A DNA stretch of 64,000 nt, taken from the NCBI GenBank assembly GCA_017434045.1, contig JAFRGA010000062.1:1-64000 (forward strand), written 5' to 3'. Each line of letters begins with the position of its first letter. The first letter of the stretch is position 1. Below, piece after piece: positions 34,888 through 43,659 of the stretch. The translations under genes were made by a program, and so were the position numbers. This DNA comes from Eggerthellaceae bacterium. Lineage in GTDB: Bacteria > Actinomycetota > Coriobacteriia > Coriobacteriales > Eggerthellaceae. The notes beneath the pieces are model-generated. The model saw only the letters and a program-made list of their open reading frames with translations. It did not search any database and had not been told where the DNA came from.

Positions 34888-35682
34888 TTTCTTCTCTTTC
34901 CAGTCGTCGAAGTCTTCCTGCATAATCGCCCGACCCGGCTCGCAGACCAGGATGTCGCAATCCCATCTACCGGACAGGAGCTTCTCCATGACGTCGTTGC
35001 TGCCCGGATCGACGCGAATGCCCACATCGAGTGCCTTAGCGCATGTCTGAGCGTAGCTTTCCACATCTTCGAGGTCATAGCAGCCGTTGTCGATGAGCGA
35101 AACCGCATGGTAAGCGCCCCACATCGACTTCATCAGGCGATCCGCTCGACGCTCACCGTATTTGCGCACCCACAGCTCACGCTGCCCAGTGACCATCGTG
35201 GCATCGTGCGCCCATCCGCGCGTCAGGTACATGACGCCCGCCTTCGCAAGGCCGCGGCAGGTGCGCTCGCCCGCTTGCAGCATCAGGTTGACGCAATCGT
35301 CGAAACGCGGCATGACGAGCGTTGCGCTCTTGCACGACAATCCCACAGCCCCGTTGCCGCACAGGCCGATGGCAAGCAGCACCTGCGTGGCCCCCGCTTC
35401 CTCGGCTTCGTCAATCATCTCCTGCAGTTTGGCGCGCAGGACATCGGGCTTCTCGTGGTAGCCTCGATCGACCCACATGATGCGCATACCTCGCCCGTGT
35501 TTCTCCCAAGCACAACGAACCTCGTCCTCCATCATCGCGCAGGCGATGAGAATGCGCCTGTCGGCGCCATCCTCGGTCATGCCGTAATAAGGCGCCGTGG
35601 CAGGGACCTCTGCAGGAGATCCGCTCCAACAAATGCCCGGTACGTTGGGCATGGACACCACATGCGATGATGAAGGCTCCAT
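34882..35682 (-). CDS. DUF1638 protein
   Basis: A 266-residue cytoplasmic protein of the DUF1638 family, which recurs beside corrinoid methyltransferase genes but has no established role. Visible conserved segments are ILIACAMMEDEV, LLAIGLCGNGAVGLSCKSATLVMPRFDDC, YLTRGWAHD and CDILVCEPG; the several Cys and His could bind metal or a cluster. The start ATG 35682-35680 overlaps the stop of the upstream gene (TGATG), so they are translationally coupled. The 3' end is formed by a palindromic repeat. Confidence 0.8.
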   Translation of the reverse strand: MEPSSSHVVSMPNVPGICWSGSPAEVPATAPYYGMTEDGADRRILIACAMMEDEVRCAWEKHGRGMRIMWVDRGYHEKPDVLRAKLQEMIDEAEEAGATQVLLAIGLCGNGAVGLSCKSATLVMPRFDDCVNLMLQAGERTCRGLAKAGVMYLTRGWAHDATMVTGQRELWVRKYGERRADRLMKSMWGAYHAVSLIDNGCYDLEDVESYAQTCAKALDVGIRVDPGSNDVMEKLLSGRWDCDILVCEPGRAIMQEDFDDWKEKKH

Positions 35683-36560
35683 CACGCAAGCACCAGCTCT
35701 CGGATCTTGCCGTTCGCGATGGCCACACCCGAATTCTTGATGCAAGCCTGACCCACGATCTTCAGCTGACCGCGCAGCTGGAGGATAGCCTCGAAGAAGT
35801 CGACCTTCTCCCCCAGATCGTGAACCACCACGTCAGCTAACCCCGTATCAATAAGCGCGTAGGCGAACTTCGGGCACAGCTGCAACACCATGGTGCCGTC
35901 GATGTGCTCGACGAGCTTTTTCATGAAGGGGTACGTAAACTCGCGCGTCGACCACTCCATGAGCTTGGGGCTGAGAATCTCGAGCGATCCGGCAGAATCA
36001 GAATACGTGATGATCTCGACCCCGCAATCCCGCGCTTCATCCACGTAGCGAAGCAGCTGGTCGCCGATCTTGTTCATGACCTCGACCGTCTTCTCGGGCT
36101 GCTTGCGCTGCATCTTGATCACCTTGCGCGACTCCATCAGTGACTGCATCTGAGTCCAAGGGCCGACTATCTCCAAGCATACATGCTCGCCGGCATTCGC
36201 CAGCATGCGGCACGCCTCGAGAACCTCGCGTACGCGCCCGCATGAAAAATCGATATCGGGCAGGGCGAGGAAGTCTTCGGGCGTCTCGCAGATGGGAACC
36301 GCGGAACGCGGACCCGTATTGGCGTCGCCGTAGTTGACGTTGCCGCCTACCGCTTCCATTTCGACCGTACGGCAGAACGGAAGCAGGCAAAAACCCTCGT
36401 TGTCATGCTCCTTGATGGCGAGCGCAAGCTTAGCCATGGTTTCAGCATGCTTGTAGGCATCGGGGAAATCCAAGCCGAGCCCAGACGTCACCTCTGCGCT
36501 CACGCCAACGGAGTTGGAATAGTCGCAATGGAAATCCCTGATTTTCGTTTGTTCGGACAT
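35682..36560 (-). CDS. URO-D-family protein lacking the zinc ligands
   Basis: A 292-residue member of the same TIM-barrel family, starting at ATG 36560-36558 after GGAGAG. It is about 50 residues shorter than the other two in the cluster. The HxC motif is altered: Gln227 stands where His is expected, with Cys229 retained (MVLQLCPKF), and no Cys is found near the C-terminus where the third ligand lies. Methyl transfer to a zinc-bound thiol is therefore unlikely. It may bind the primary methyl donor or the corrinoid protein. An Arg/Glu/Gly-rich EMEAVGGNVNYG segment is shared with the family. Confidence 0.75.
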   Translation of the reverse strand: MSEQTKIRDFHCDYSNSVGVSAEVTSGLGLDFPDAYKHAETMAKLALAIKEHDNEGFCLLPFCRTVEMEAVGGNVNYGDANTGPRSAVPICETPEDFLALPDIDFSCGRVREVLEACRMLANAGEHVCLEIVGPWTQMQSLMESRKVIKMQRKQPEKTVEVMNKIGDQLLRYVDEARDCGVEIITYSDSAGSLEILSPKLMEWSTREFTYPFMKKLVEHIDGTMVLQLCPKFAYALIDTGLADVVVHDLGEKVDFFEAILQLRGQLKIVGQACIKNSGVAIANGKIRELVLA

Positions 36561-36752
36561 ATTTAGCTCTCTCCAAGCGTAAGTAAGAATGCGATCTGGC
36601 GGATGGGATGCGAGCGATTCTGCAGGTACATTCTTAATCCTTTTCAAATGCTAACCGAAGCCAAGCGAGCACCCCATCCGCCAGGCCGCATCCCTTTGCT
36701 GGTCAGGAGGTGCGAGCAATCGTCCCCATCGAACCAAACGCTTCATAACCCC

Positions 36753-38552
36753 CTACGACACTGGGAACATCAGGCAATCCGAGAAGAGCCGCTCGTAATT
36801 CTCGGTAGCGCCCAGCTCCATGTAATCCATCTTGTGGGCGAGGCGTTCCATGTCGCGCTTGACATCAGCCGACATGAGCGCCATGTAGGCACCGGTTTTC
36901 GATGTGTTGCCGGCGTAAATGATCCGATCCTCCACCTCAGGTGGCAAAATGCCCGTGCCGGTGATGCTGTTGGGAGTCAGATGCGCACCGAACTGCCCGG
37001 CAATGACGACCTTGTCCAAATCGTCCATGCTGATGCCCGCTTTGTTCAGCAGCGCTACGAACCCGGACAGGATAGCGCCCTTCGCCAATTGGACCTGGCG
37101 GACGTCGCCTTGCGTGACGAGCAGCTGCTCAGGTTCCTCGGTCAGGATGAACGCCCTCTTCCCGTCTTCGTCCTCCACTATGCGCCCACGGCGCCAATCG
37201 CCTTCGTCCAGCTTCGCCAACTTGACGAAGGCGCCGTTCTTGCGCACGAACCCGCAGCGCAGGAGCTCGCGCATGACGGCCAAGATGCCGCTACCGCAGA
37301 GACCCGCAGGCTCCGTGTTGCCAATGATCTTGAACTCGTTGCCGCTCTCGGTGACCTTGATCTCCTCGATGGCCCCCTCGGCAGCGCGCATGCCGGCGCT
37401 GATGTTCATGCCCTCAAGGGCGGGACCCGCCGCGCATGAGCAGGACAGGAGTTTGCCATGCGAAGAGAGCACGATCTCGCCGTTTGTGCCAATGTCGATG
37501 AACAGCACGTTGCCCGGCTCCTTCTCGAGCTCGCACACGTACGCGCCAGCTACGATGTCGGCTCCGATATAGGCCGACACATGCGGTAGCGCATACAGGC
37601 GCGCGCCCGGGGCCACGTCGATTCCGATGGAGGCGGCCGGCAAATCCTTGGCGCGTGCGAAAGCGGGGGCGAAGGGCGCCTTGCCGATGCAGCGGGCGTC
37701 CACGCCGAGCAACATGTGCATCATCGTGCAGTTCGCACCGACCGTCAACTCGTAGATGGACGTGCGTGCAACGCCGGTCTCTGCGCAGATCTCGCCGATC
37801 ATGCCGTTGATGGATTTGACCATGACCTTCTGAAGGTTGGCCACACCGTTGTCGGGATGTTCGAGCTCGTAGGTGATGCGCGTGAGAACGTCGAGCCCGA
37901 ATACCTTTTGCGCGTTGATCTGCGAGGCGTTTGCCATGCGCTCGCCCGTTGCCAGATCCACGAGCTCGCAAACCACGGTGGTCGTGCCGATATCTATGGC
38001 GACACCGTACAACGAGCCGGTCGTGTCGCCGGGTTCGAGCCGTACAACCTGGTTGCCATGGAGCACCGCCGTCCAGTCACCTGGAACCAAGCTCGCCTCC
38101 GCAAGTACGTCGAGCGCGATGGCCTGCACGCCCAGCTGCTCGCATATCTGGTCCTCGAACGGCGTCTGGTCCTCGAGCGTAGGCCGGTGCACGAACACCG
38201 TCTGCTTTCGGGTTTCGGGCGCGAACTCGAAATCCGGCATGATGCCGGTGGTCAGAACCTCGTGCTTGCGCTCCTTGTGCACAAGCTCAATGCTCAGGTC
38301 CTCGGTAGGATCGATCAGGCATGAGAGGCGGATGCCCTGATCCAGGTCGCCTTGCGGCAATAGGCGGCGCTCCGTGTCCGACACGTCGAACTCCTGTCCG
38401 CCGACAAGTTTCACGCGGCATTTTCCGCACGTTCCCTTGCCGTTACAGGGATTGTTCACGAACACATCGTTTTCCAGGAGGATCTCCAGTAGCGATTTCC
38501 TCGGGACGTACTCGAACGCCCGCCCTCCCGGTTGCACCACCAATGTAGGCAC
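36753..38552 (-). CDS. Corrinoid reductive activator, RACo-like (2Fe-2S + ASKHA)
   Basis: A 599-residue protein. Residues about 1-90 are a plant-type ferredoxin domain with CNGKGTCGKCRVKL and a later SCL (C-x5-C-x2-C-xn-C). A middle linker leads to an ASKHA ATPase domain (about 205-599) with VAIDIGTTTVVCELVDLATG, FIDIGTNGEIVLSSHG and GLCGSGILAVM. RACo proteins use ATP to reduce inactive cob(II)amide on corrinoid proteins to cob(I)amide. I chose GTG 38552-38550 because AAGGAGG lies 8 bp before it; no ATG fits. The neighbouring corrinoid protein is its likely target. Confidence 0.9.
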   Translation of the reverse strand: MPTLVVQPGGRAFEYVPRKSLLEILLENDVFVNNPCNGKGTCGKCRVKLVGGQEFDVSDTERRLLPQGDLDQGIRLSCLIDPTEDLSIELVHKERKHEVLTTGIMPDFEFAPETRKQTVFVHRPTLEDQTPFEDQICEQLGVQAIALDVLAEASLVPGDWTAVLHGNQVVRLEPGDTTGSLYGVAIDIGTTTVVCELVDLATGERMANASQINAQKVFGLDVLTRITYELEHPDNGVANLQKVMVKSINGMIGEICAETGVARTSIYELTVGANCTMMHMLLGVDARCIGKAPFAPAFARAKDLPAASIGIDVAPGARLYALPHVSAYIGADIVAGAYVCELEKEPGNVLFIDIGTNGEIVLSSHGKLLSCSCAAGPALEGMNISAGMRAAEGAIEEIKVTESGNEFKIIGNTEPAGLCGSGILAVMRELLRCGFVRKNGAFVKLAKLDEGDWRRGRIVEDEDGKRAFILTEEPEQLLVTQGDVRQVQLAKGAILSGFVALLNKAGISMDDLDKVVIAGQFGAHLTPNSITGTGILPPEVEDRIIYAGNTSKTGAYMALMSADVKRDMERLAHKMDYMELGATENYERLFSDCLMFPVS

Positions 38553-38685
38553 CCTCGGCGCCTCCTTCCAATCTGCAACGCTTGACTTAGGTGGACCCCA
38601 AGTTGCGCTTGCCTGTAATCCCGCCGCCTGCTTCGACGGCGAAAATGCGGCCAAAGAGGAAACCCCTTTGACCGCATACTTATCC

Positions 38686-39342
38686 CTATTCGATGCCGAC
38701 GAGCTGTTTCGCGACCGCCACGGCCTCGACTGCGTTGACGGAATATCCTTCTGCACCGATCTCGTCTGCAAACTTGCGCGAGATGGGGCTTCCACCCACC
38801 ATGACCTTAACGCGGTCTCGGATGCCGGCTTCCTTCAGCTTCTCGATCACGGTGCCCATGCCGCTCATCGTCGTTGTCATGAGCGTCGACATCGCGATGA
38901 TATCGGCGTCAACTTCTTTGGCCTTCTCGACGAAAGCATCGAGCGGCACGTCGCGGCCGAGGTCGTAAATCTCGAACCCAGCAGTCTCAAGCATGATCCT
39001 GACCAGGTTCTTTCCGATGTCGTGGGTGTCGCCTTCCACAACGCCGATGACGACCTTCTTGGCCTCGCCATCCACATCGGACGCCTCCAGATGCGGGCGC
39101 AGAACCTCGAGGCCGGCATACAGCGCATCCGAGCAGAGCAGCACGTCGGTCACGAAGTACTCTTCTTCGTCGTAAAGCTCGCTCGCCTTGTTCATGCCCG
39201 CCACGAGGCCTTCCATGATGCCGTCGTAAGCGTTGTAACCCGCTTCCAGGTACTCGTTGCATACGTCGACCACGTCCTCGTCTTCCATCTCGACGACGCA
39301 CTCGTATAGCTTCTCAATCAACTCTTCCTTGCCAGCGGCCAT
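38686..39342 (-). CDS. Methyltransferase corrinoid protein
   Basis: A 218-residue MtaC/MtbC-type protein. A helical cap domain (1-85) precedes a Rossmann B12-binding domain with the His-on motif GDTHDIG (about residue 104), MSTLMTTTMSGM and VMVGGSPIS. The His replaces the lower cobalamin ligand. It carries the methyl group between the methyltransferases of this cluster and is reactivated by the downstream RACo-like protein. Confidence 0.95.
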   Translation of the reverse strand: MAAGKEELIEKLYECVVEMEDEDVVDVCNEYLEAGYNAYDGIMEGLVAGMNKASELYDEEEYFVTDVLLCSDALYAGLEVLRPHLEASDVDGEAKKVVIGVVEGDTHDIGKNLVRIMLETAGFEIYDLGRDVPLDAFVEKAKEVDADIIAMSTLMTTTMSGMGTVIEKLKEAGIRDRVKVMVGGSPISRKFADEIGAEGYSVNAVEAVAVAKQLVGIE

Positions 39343-39564
39343 CGTCCGCTCTCCTTCCAGTTCTACGCGCTATTCCTTCTAGCGCGGTTGGCGCTGCCTT
39401 CTGCAAGCACGCGCCATTCCGTTCCCTGAACGCGAGGCCGCAGGTCTCATTCTGCGCGCCTCGTTCGCATAACCTGTTTCGGCTCGAAGAAACGTAAGGA
39501 TTATGCTCGTTCCCTCTCATCGCTTAAGCTTGAGCAAGCTTTCGGCCTCTTCCCCGCTCCTCAT

Positions 39565-40683
39565 CTAAGCGTTCAGCATTCCCTTCGGCATGCAGCCCTT
39601 CTTCGCGCCGGCGCCATAGATGCGCGCAGCGTAAACGAACGCTTCGAAATTCTCGCGCGATGTGCCAATGGGCACCTGGCAACCTGTGCCCAGGTTGTAT
39701 CCCTTCGGGCTCTCGGCACCGTCGCGGATGCAGTTCTTGCAGGCCTCGACGACCTCCTCGGGCGTGCCGAGCAGCATGACATCGACTGGGGCCACATTGC
39801 CCACGAGCGCGAACTTGTCACCGAGCTGCTCCTTGGCATCAGACAAGCTCTCGCAGTTGTCGACGCTGAAACTCGCAACCTCCAACGTCGCGATCTCGTC
39901 CCACAACGGACTCGTCTTGCCGCAGATGTGCAGACCGGGCTTCTTTCCGAGCAACTCGGTCAGCCCCGCAATCAAATCCTCGAGCTTAGGCTTGGAAACC
40001 TCGACGAACTGCTTATGGCTGAGGATGCCCGCGCAGGTGAACGGATCGCAGACGTTGCATCCGCCGCCGCCGAACTCCTCCACGAACATCTTGACCCACG
40101 ACAACGTGTGGTAGTTCGCAAGGTCCATGAGCTCGAAGACCGCGTCCCGATGCTTGACCGTCTCGCGAAGCAGCTTGTCGGCGCCGAGCACAGTCGATGC
40201 CACGGTAATCGGCCCGGTGACCATGAAACCTATGCCCATCTCCGGGAAATGATCCTTCAGTATCCTCAGGCGCTCGAGAATCGCCAGATACACCGGGTGA
40301 GTGAACGGGTCGATGTCCATGAGCGTGTTCAGGTCCTTGATGTTGTCAATAGCGGGTGCCACCACACGGTCGATGCCGACCTCGGGGAAGAAAATATCCG
40401 ACCCGAGGGCCTGGCCAACTGTACGCAAGCGCAAACCGGAGGCGAGGCCGACGATGCCGAACTCCTCGCGGCGCCTCTCGAGAATGTCGATATGCACCTT
40501 CGGATCGTCTCGCCACTGGGCAGTCGTATAGCCGAAAATGCCCGCCATGGCCTCCTCGTTGCTCTGAATGGAATAGGGGATGTGATCGGCTTCTTCACCA
40601 GAAGCGTAAGCCATCGCACGCTCCCCCTGCGTCATCTTGTCGACGTATGTCTCGAAATGACGCTTGATGTCATCTGATAGCAT
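39565..40683 (-). CDS. URO-D-family corrinoid methyltransferase, longer form
   Basis: A 372-residue TIM-barrel protein of the MtaA/CmuA family. The zinc motif is intact: HICGKTSPLW and a late Cys in GTGCQVPIGTSREN. Compared with the 342-residue paralogue it has an extended N-terminus and the metal-rich loop FGGGGCNVCDPFTCAG, whose three cysteines are unusual. It is placed directly before the corrinoid protein gene, the usual place of a dedicated methyltransferase, so it could be either the substrate-specific or the thiol-methylating enzyme. Confidence 0.85.
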   Translation of the reverse strand: MLSDDIKRHFETYVDKMTQGERAMAYASGEEADHIPYSIQSNEEAMAGIFGYTTAQWRDDPKVHIDILERRREEFGIVGLASGLRLRTVGQALGSDIFFPEVGIDRVVAPAIDNIKDLNTLMDIDPFTHPVYLAILERLRILKDHFPEMGIGFMVTGPITVASTVLGADKLLRETVKHRDAVFELMDLANYHTLSWVKMFVEEFGGGGCNVCDPFTCAGILSHKQFVEVSKPKLEDLIAGLTELLGKKPGLHICGKTSPLWDEIATLEVASFSVDNCESLSDAKEQLGDKFALVGNVAPVDVMLLGTPEEVVEACKNCIRDGAESPKGYNLGTGCQVPIGTSRENFEAFVYAARIYGAGAKKGCMPKGMLNA

Positions 40684-40889
40684 GATTTGCTCCCTTCCGC
40701 CGCCTCACTTGACGGCGCAAATCGATCAACCGGGCGAGGTTGTCGTAGTTTATTGGGCAAGGCAAAGGGGCGGGAGTTTGTCTCGCCCCCCAACTTGATT
40801 CCCTGGGTGTCCTCCCGCGCAAACAATTGCGCCGGGACAACACCCGACGCAGCATGTTTCGCAACTCCTAGCTCCGCGCCACGACCTCC

Positions 40890-42044
40890 TTACAGCATTT
40901 CAAGGAATGCCTGGATACGCGTGGTGAGCTGTCCGGCGTCGGTCGTTGAATAATCTGTCTCGACCTTCAGGAACGGCAAGCCGCGCTTCTCTGTGACGTG
41001 CTTCTCGATGCTGTAGGACTCGACGTTGTAGGTATGGCAGCCCTGCAGCGTCATCTCGACGACACCGTCAGCTTTGAACTCGTCGATGAGCTCGTCGAGC
41101 AGCTCGAAGCGGTAGGTATCGGGCGACATGACGGAGCAGCCGATCTTGAAATAACGCTCGGCCAAGGCCTCGTACACATCGGGATTCTCCTCGTCAACCA
41201 GGCGGTAGTAGTTCTTGAGGCCCGTGCAGTTCTCGTAGCCCACGATGACGCCGCCGTTCTCTTCGATGATGCGGGCGATTTTCTCGGTCGCGCCACCCAT
41301 CGGGCAGCCCGATACGATGATGCGCGGCTTGTGGCCGATCTTGGCAGCGTTCTCCTCGGCTTCCTCGAGGATGCGGTCCTTCATCTCGCGCAGCTGCTTG
41401 ACCGCCTGCTCGCGATCAAACGTAAACGACGCACCGTACACGACCTTGAACAGGTCGTAACCCATGACGGGAACCGGATCCGCCTTCATGATGCTCAGCA
41501 GGTCCAAGGCCGCCTTACGCTCCTCGTTGCGCAGCTTGATGGCGTCGCGGATGGCGTCTTCGGTAATCGTGACGCCGAAGAAATCCTCGAGCTTCTCCTT
41601 GAAGCGGATGACCTCGTTCTTCCACATCTTGAAGCCGTCCTCGTCCTGCGCGTTGGGCAGCTGCATGACGTAGGTCGGCTTGAAATCGTTCATGATCTCG
41701 TACATCTTCTTCTTGCCGTCGCAAGTCGTCTCACCGACGATCAGATCGCTGAAATAGAAGAACGGGCACTTGTCGGCCTTGCCGAAACCGTAGCTCGACT
41801 TGATAAGCGGACAGAGGCTCGCGGGGAGATCCTGCTCGGCAAGGGGAATGGTTTCATCCGACATCGAGCAGAGGCCTACGGTGGCGGCGTTCATGGCCAT
41901 CGGCAGCTCGACGGGCACATACGTGCAGTACGTTCCCACGAGAGGCAAGTCTTTGTCTTTCTGCTGTTTGGCGGAAAGGAAGGCTTTCTTCCTGCCCTCT
42001 GCGAACTCTTCGAAAATCTCAGGCAGTTCTTTCCTGATGTCCAT
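40890..42044 (-). CDS. Double-cubane-cluster reductase-like protein (HgdB/BcrC superfamily)
   Basis: A 384-residue member of the 2-hydroxyacyl-CoA-dehydratase beta-subunit superfamily. VPVELPMAMNAATVGLCS, CPLIKSSYGFG, LIVGETTCDGKKKMYE, SGCPMGG, GYENCTGLKNYY and LQGCHTYNVES place it with double-cubane-cluster proteins (DCCP), which hold an [8Fe-9S] cluster and do low-potential reductions. Its usual ATP-driven partner (BadF-type, about 260 residues) is absent; the RACo-like protein is the only ASKHA ATPase in the cluster. It is the first gene of the methyltransferase set and diverges from an XRE regulator. Confidence 0.85.
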   Translation of the reverse strand: MDIRKELPEIFEEFAEGRKKAFLSAKQQKDKDLPLVGTYCTYVPVELPMAMNAATVGLCSMSDETIPLAEQDLPASLCPLIKSSYGFGKADKCPFFYFSDLIVGETTCDGKKKMYEIMNDFKPTYVMQLPNAQDEDGFKMWKNEVIRFKEKLEDFFGVTITEDAIRDAIKLRNEERKAALDLLSIMKADPVPVMGYDLFKVVYGASFTFDREQAVKQLREMKDRILEEAEENAAKIGHKPRIIVSGCPMGGATEKIARIIEENGGVIVGYENCTGLKNYYRLVDEENPDVYEALAERYFKIGCSVMSPDTYRFELLDELIDEFKADGVVEMTLQGCHTYNVESYSIEKHVTEKRGLPFLKVETDYSTTDAGQLTTRIQAFLEML

Positions 42045-42361
42045 CTCTACACTCTTTCTCTCGTCATCGTCCCTTGACCGCTCTCACAATTGCGAGCTTG
42101 AGCGGCTCAATCATACTGCCAACAGAACAGCTCGACTGCGCACTCAAACTTGTTCGAATTACCCATTTCGTCCTCATGATGAATTTTTGGGACTTTGATA
42201 CCTATTTATTCGAAAGATTAATTACCATTGGAATAGCATATGCATGGAGAACAGGTGAATTGCCGCTAGCTGTTATTACCATTAGTCCAAGCTGCTTGGA
42301 CTGCTCTTGGACTTGTCGGCTTTAATCTGCTGCCATCACCTGCAATTCATGCCCTGCTCAT
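42045..42361. other. Divergent control region
   Basis: The 317-bp AT-richer gap holds the palindromic operator candidate at 42284-42313 and presumably the promoters of both the DCCP-led operon and the XRE gene. No gene or RNA is evident. Confidence 0.5.
42284..42313. promoter_or_regulatory. Operator candidate
   Basis: AGTCCAAGC-T-GCTTGGACT is a perfect 9-bp-arm palindrome (42284-42302), followed by a third half-site CTTGGACT at 42306-42313. It lies 49 bp before the XRE gene, a typical self-regulation site, and may also control the divergent methyltransferase operon. Confidence 0.6.
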
Positions 42362-42727
42362 ATGAAGCATCTGAACTTGGAGATGGCTTTGGGTATCAAA
42401 GACGACATACGCACCAACTTGAACGAACTCATGACCGCCAAAGGGGTCAAGAACGTTGAGCTTGCGCGGGCTGTCGGCGTATCCAAAGTTGCGGTCACGA
42501 ACTGGCTCAACGGCAACAACTCCATCGATATCGAACGGGTACCTTCCATCTGCGAGTTCTTTGGCGTTAGCATTGACGCTTTCCTCAGCCACTCGAGCCC
42601 AGACGCCATCGACCCAAGAGAAGCACGGCTGCTGAGCCTCTATCGAATGGCCGACGAAAACGGCAAGCAGGCCATCCTGAATGCAGCCCGCCACTCACTC
42701 GCGAATAGCGGGCTGCGCAAGCCTTAA
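42362..42727 (+). CDS. XRE-family transcriptional regulator
   Basis: A 121-residue regulator. The helix-turn-helix lies at about residues 20-72 (NLNELMTAKGVKNVELARAV, then SKVAVTNWLNGNNSIDIERV). The C-terminal part is helical with no ligand domain that I recognise. It sits between the methyltransferase operon and the ABC transporter operon, both on the opposite strand, so it probably controls one or both. The start has no clear ribosome site. Confidence 0.85.
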   Translation: MKHLNLEMALGIKDDIRTNLNELMTAKGVKNVELARAVGVSKVAVTNWLNGNNSIDIERVPSICEFFGVSIDAFLSHSSPDAIDPREARLLSLYRMADENGKQAILNAARHSLANSGLRKP

Positions 42728-42859
42728 GCACCTGAACGGACAAGCTTTGGAGGGAAGGAACCCGCCAGATGCTCAAGTGGTTGGTGAGCCGACGTCTGCG
42801 CACGTCGACCCGTCAACTTACCTGTAACTACATCTTCGCGATGCAGCTTCACTCGGCCG

Positions 42860-43618
42860 TTAGTCGTTCAACGTCCAGTGCAGCGCTTTCGCTTGAATCT
42901 TGTCGAACACAAACATCACGAGCACTAGCACGATTGCAGTGAAGATGAAGCCGAAGAGCACCAAGTCGTAGCGCGCGAAATCGGAGTAGTAGACGACAAA
43001 CCACGCCAGGCCCGAATCGGCGCCGAACATCTCGGCGACGGCCAGCATCATGAACGACAGCGTGAGCGCAACGGAACAACCCGTGAAAATAGCCGGGGAT
43101 GCTGCAGGAAGCACGATGCGGAACAAGCGCTCCATGCGGGGCATCTCCAACGTGGCCGCATTTTCAAGGTAGCGCCTGTCGATTGCCACCACGGCGCCAA
43201 TCGTCGTCGCCAAGATAATCCAGAACGCCGCAAGCCAGATCAAGAAGATCGATGCCGCCTTGAAGGTTGGAAGCACATTGATCGCATAGGGCGTCAACAG
43301 TGGAACCGGGATTGCCGTAAAAGCATGGATCCATGGGCTCACGTTGCGGCGGATCCCGCTATGAAGGCCGATATAGGTACCCAATGCTATTCCCGTAACC
43401 ACTGCAAGTAAGTAAGCGATAATCAGCAGGTACAACGAGCTTCCCAGGCATTGCATAAGCTGGCCGAGATATCCGACGCCGTTAGTCAGAACAACCGACA
43501 GGCTTGGGAACAGGAATGGATCCGCGATATGGGTCACGTCGGTCATAAGGATGTAGAACAAAACGATACCGACGCCGATGAGGATGGTACCTCCTCTATT
43601 TTTCAGGAACTTGCTCAC
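42860..43618 (-). CDS. ABC transporter permease (NitT/TauT type)
   Basis: A 252-residue membrane protein with about six transmembrane helices. It has the coupling-helix motif EMPRMERLFRIVLPAASPAIFTG-like segment near residues 145-165, typical of SsuC/TauC permeases. The start codon is GTG 43618 after GAAGGAGG. It is the last of a three-gene operon (ATPase, binding protein, permease) that imports an organic anion. Confidence 0.9.
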   Translation of the reverse strand: MSKFLKNRGGTILIGVGIVLFYILMTDVTHIADPFLFPSLSVVLTNGVGYLGQLMQCLGSSLYLLIIAYLLAVVTGIALGTYIGLHSGIRRNVSPWIHAFTAIPVPLLTPYAINVLPTFKAASIFLIWLAAFWIILATTIGAVVAIDRRYLENAATLEMPRMERLFRIVLPAASPAIFTGCSVALTLSFMMLAVAEMFGADSGLAWFVVYYSDFARYDLVLFGFIFTAIVLVLVMFVFDKIQAKALHWTLND

Positions 43619-43659
43619 GAAACGAGCCTCCTTCTTACACTTGAGCGTGCGTCAATCTC

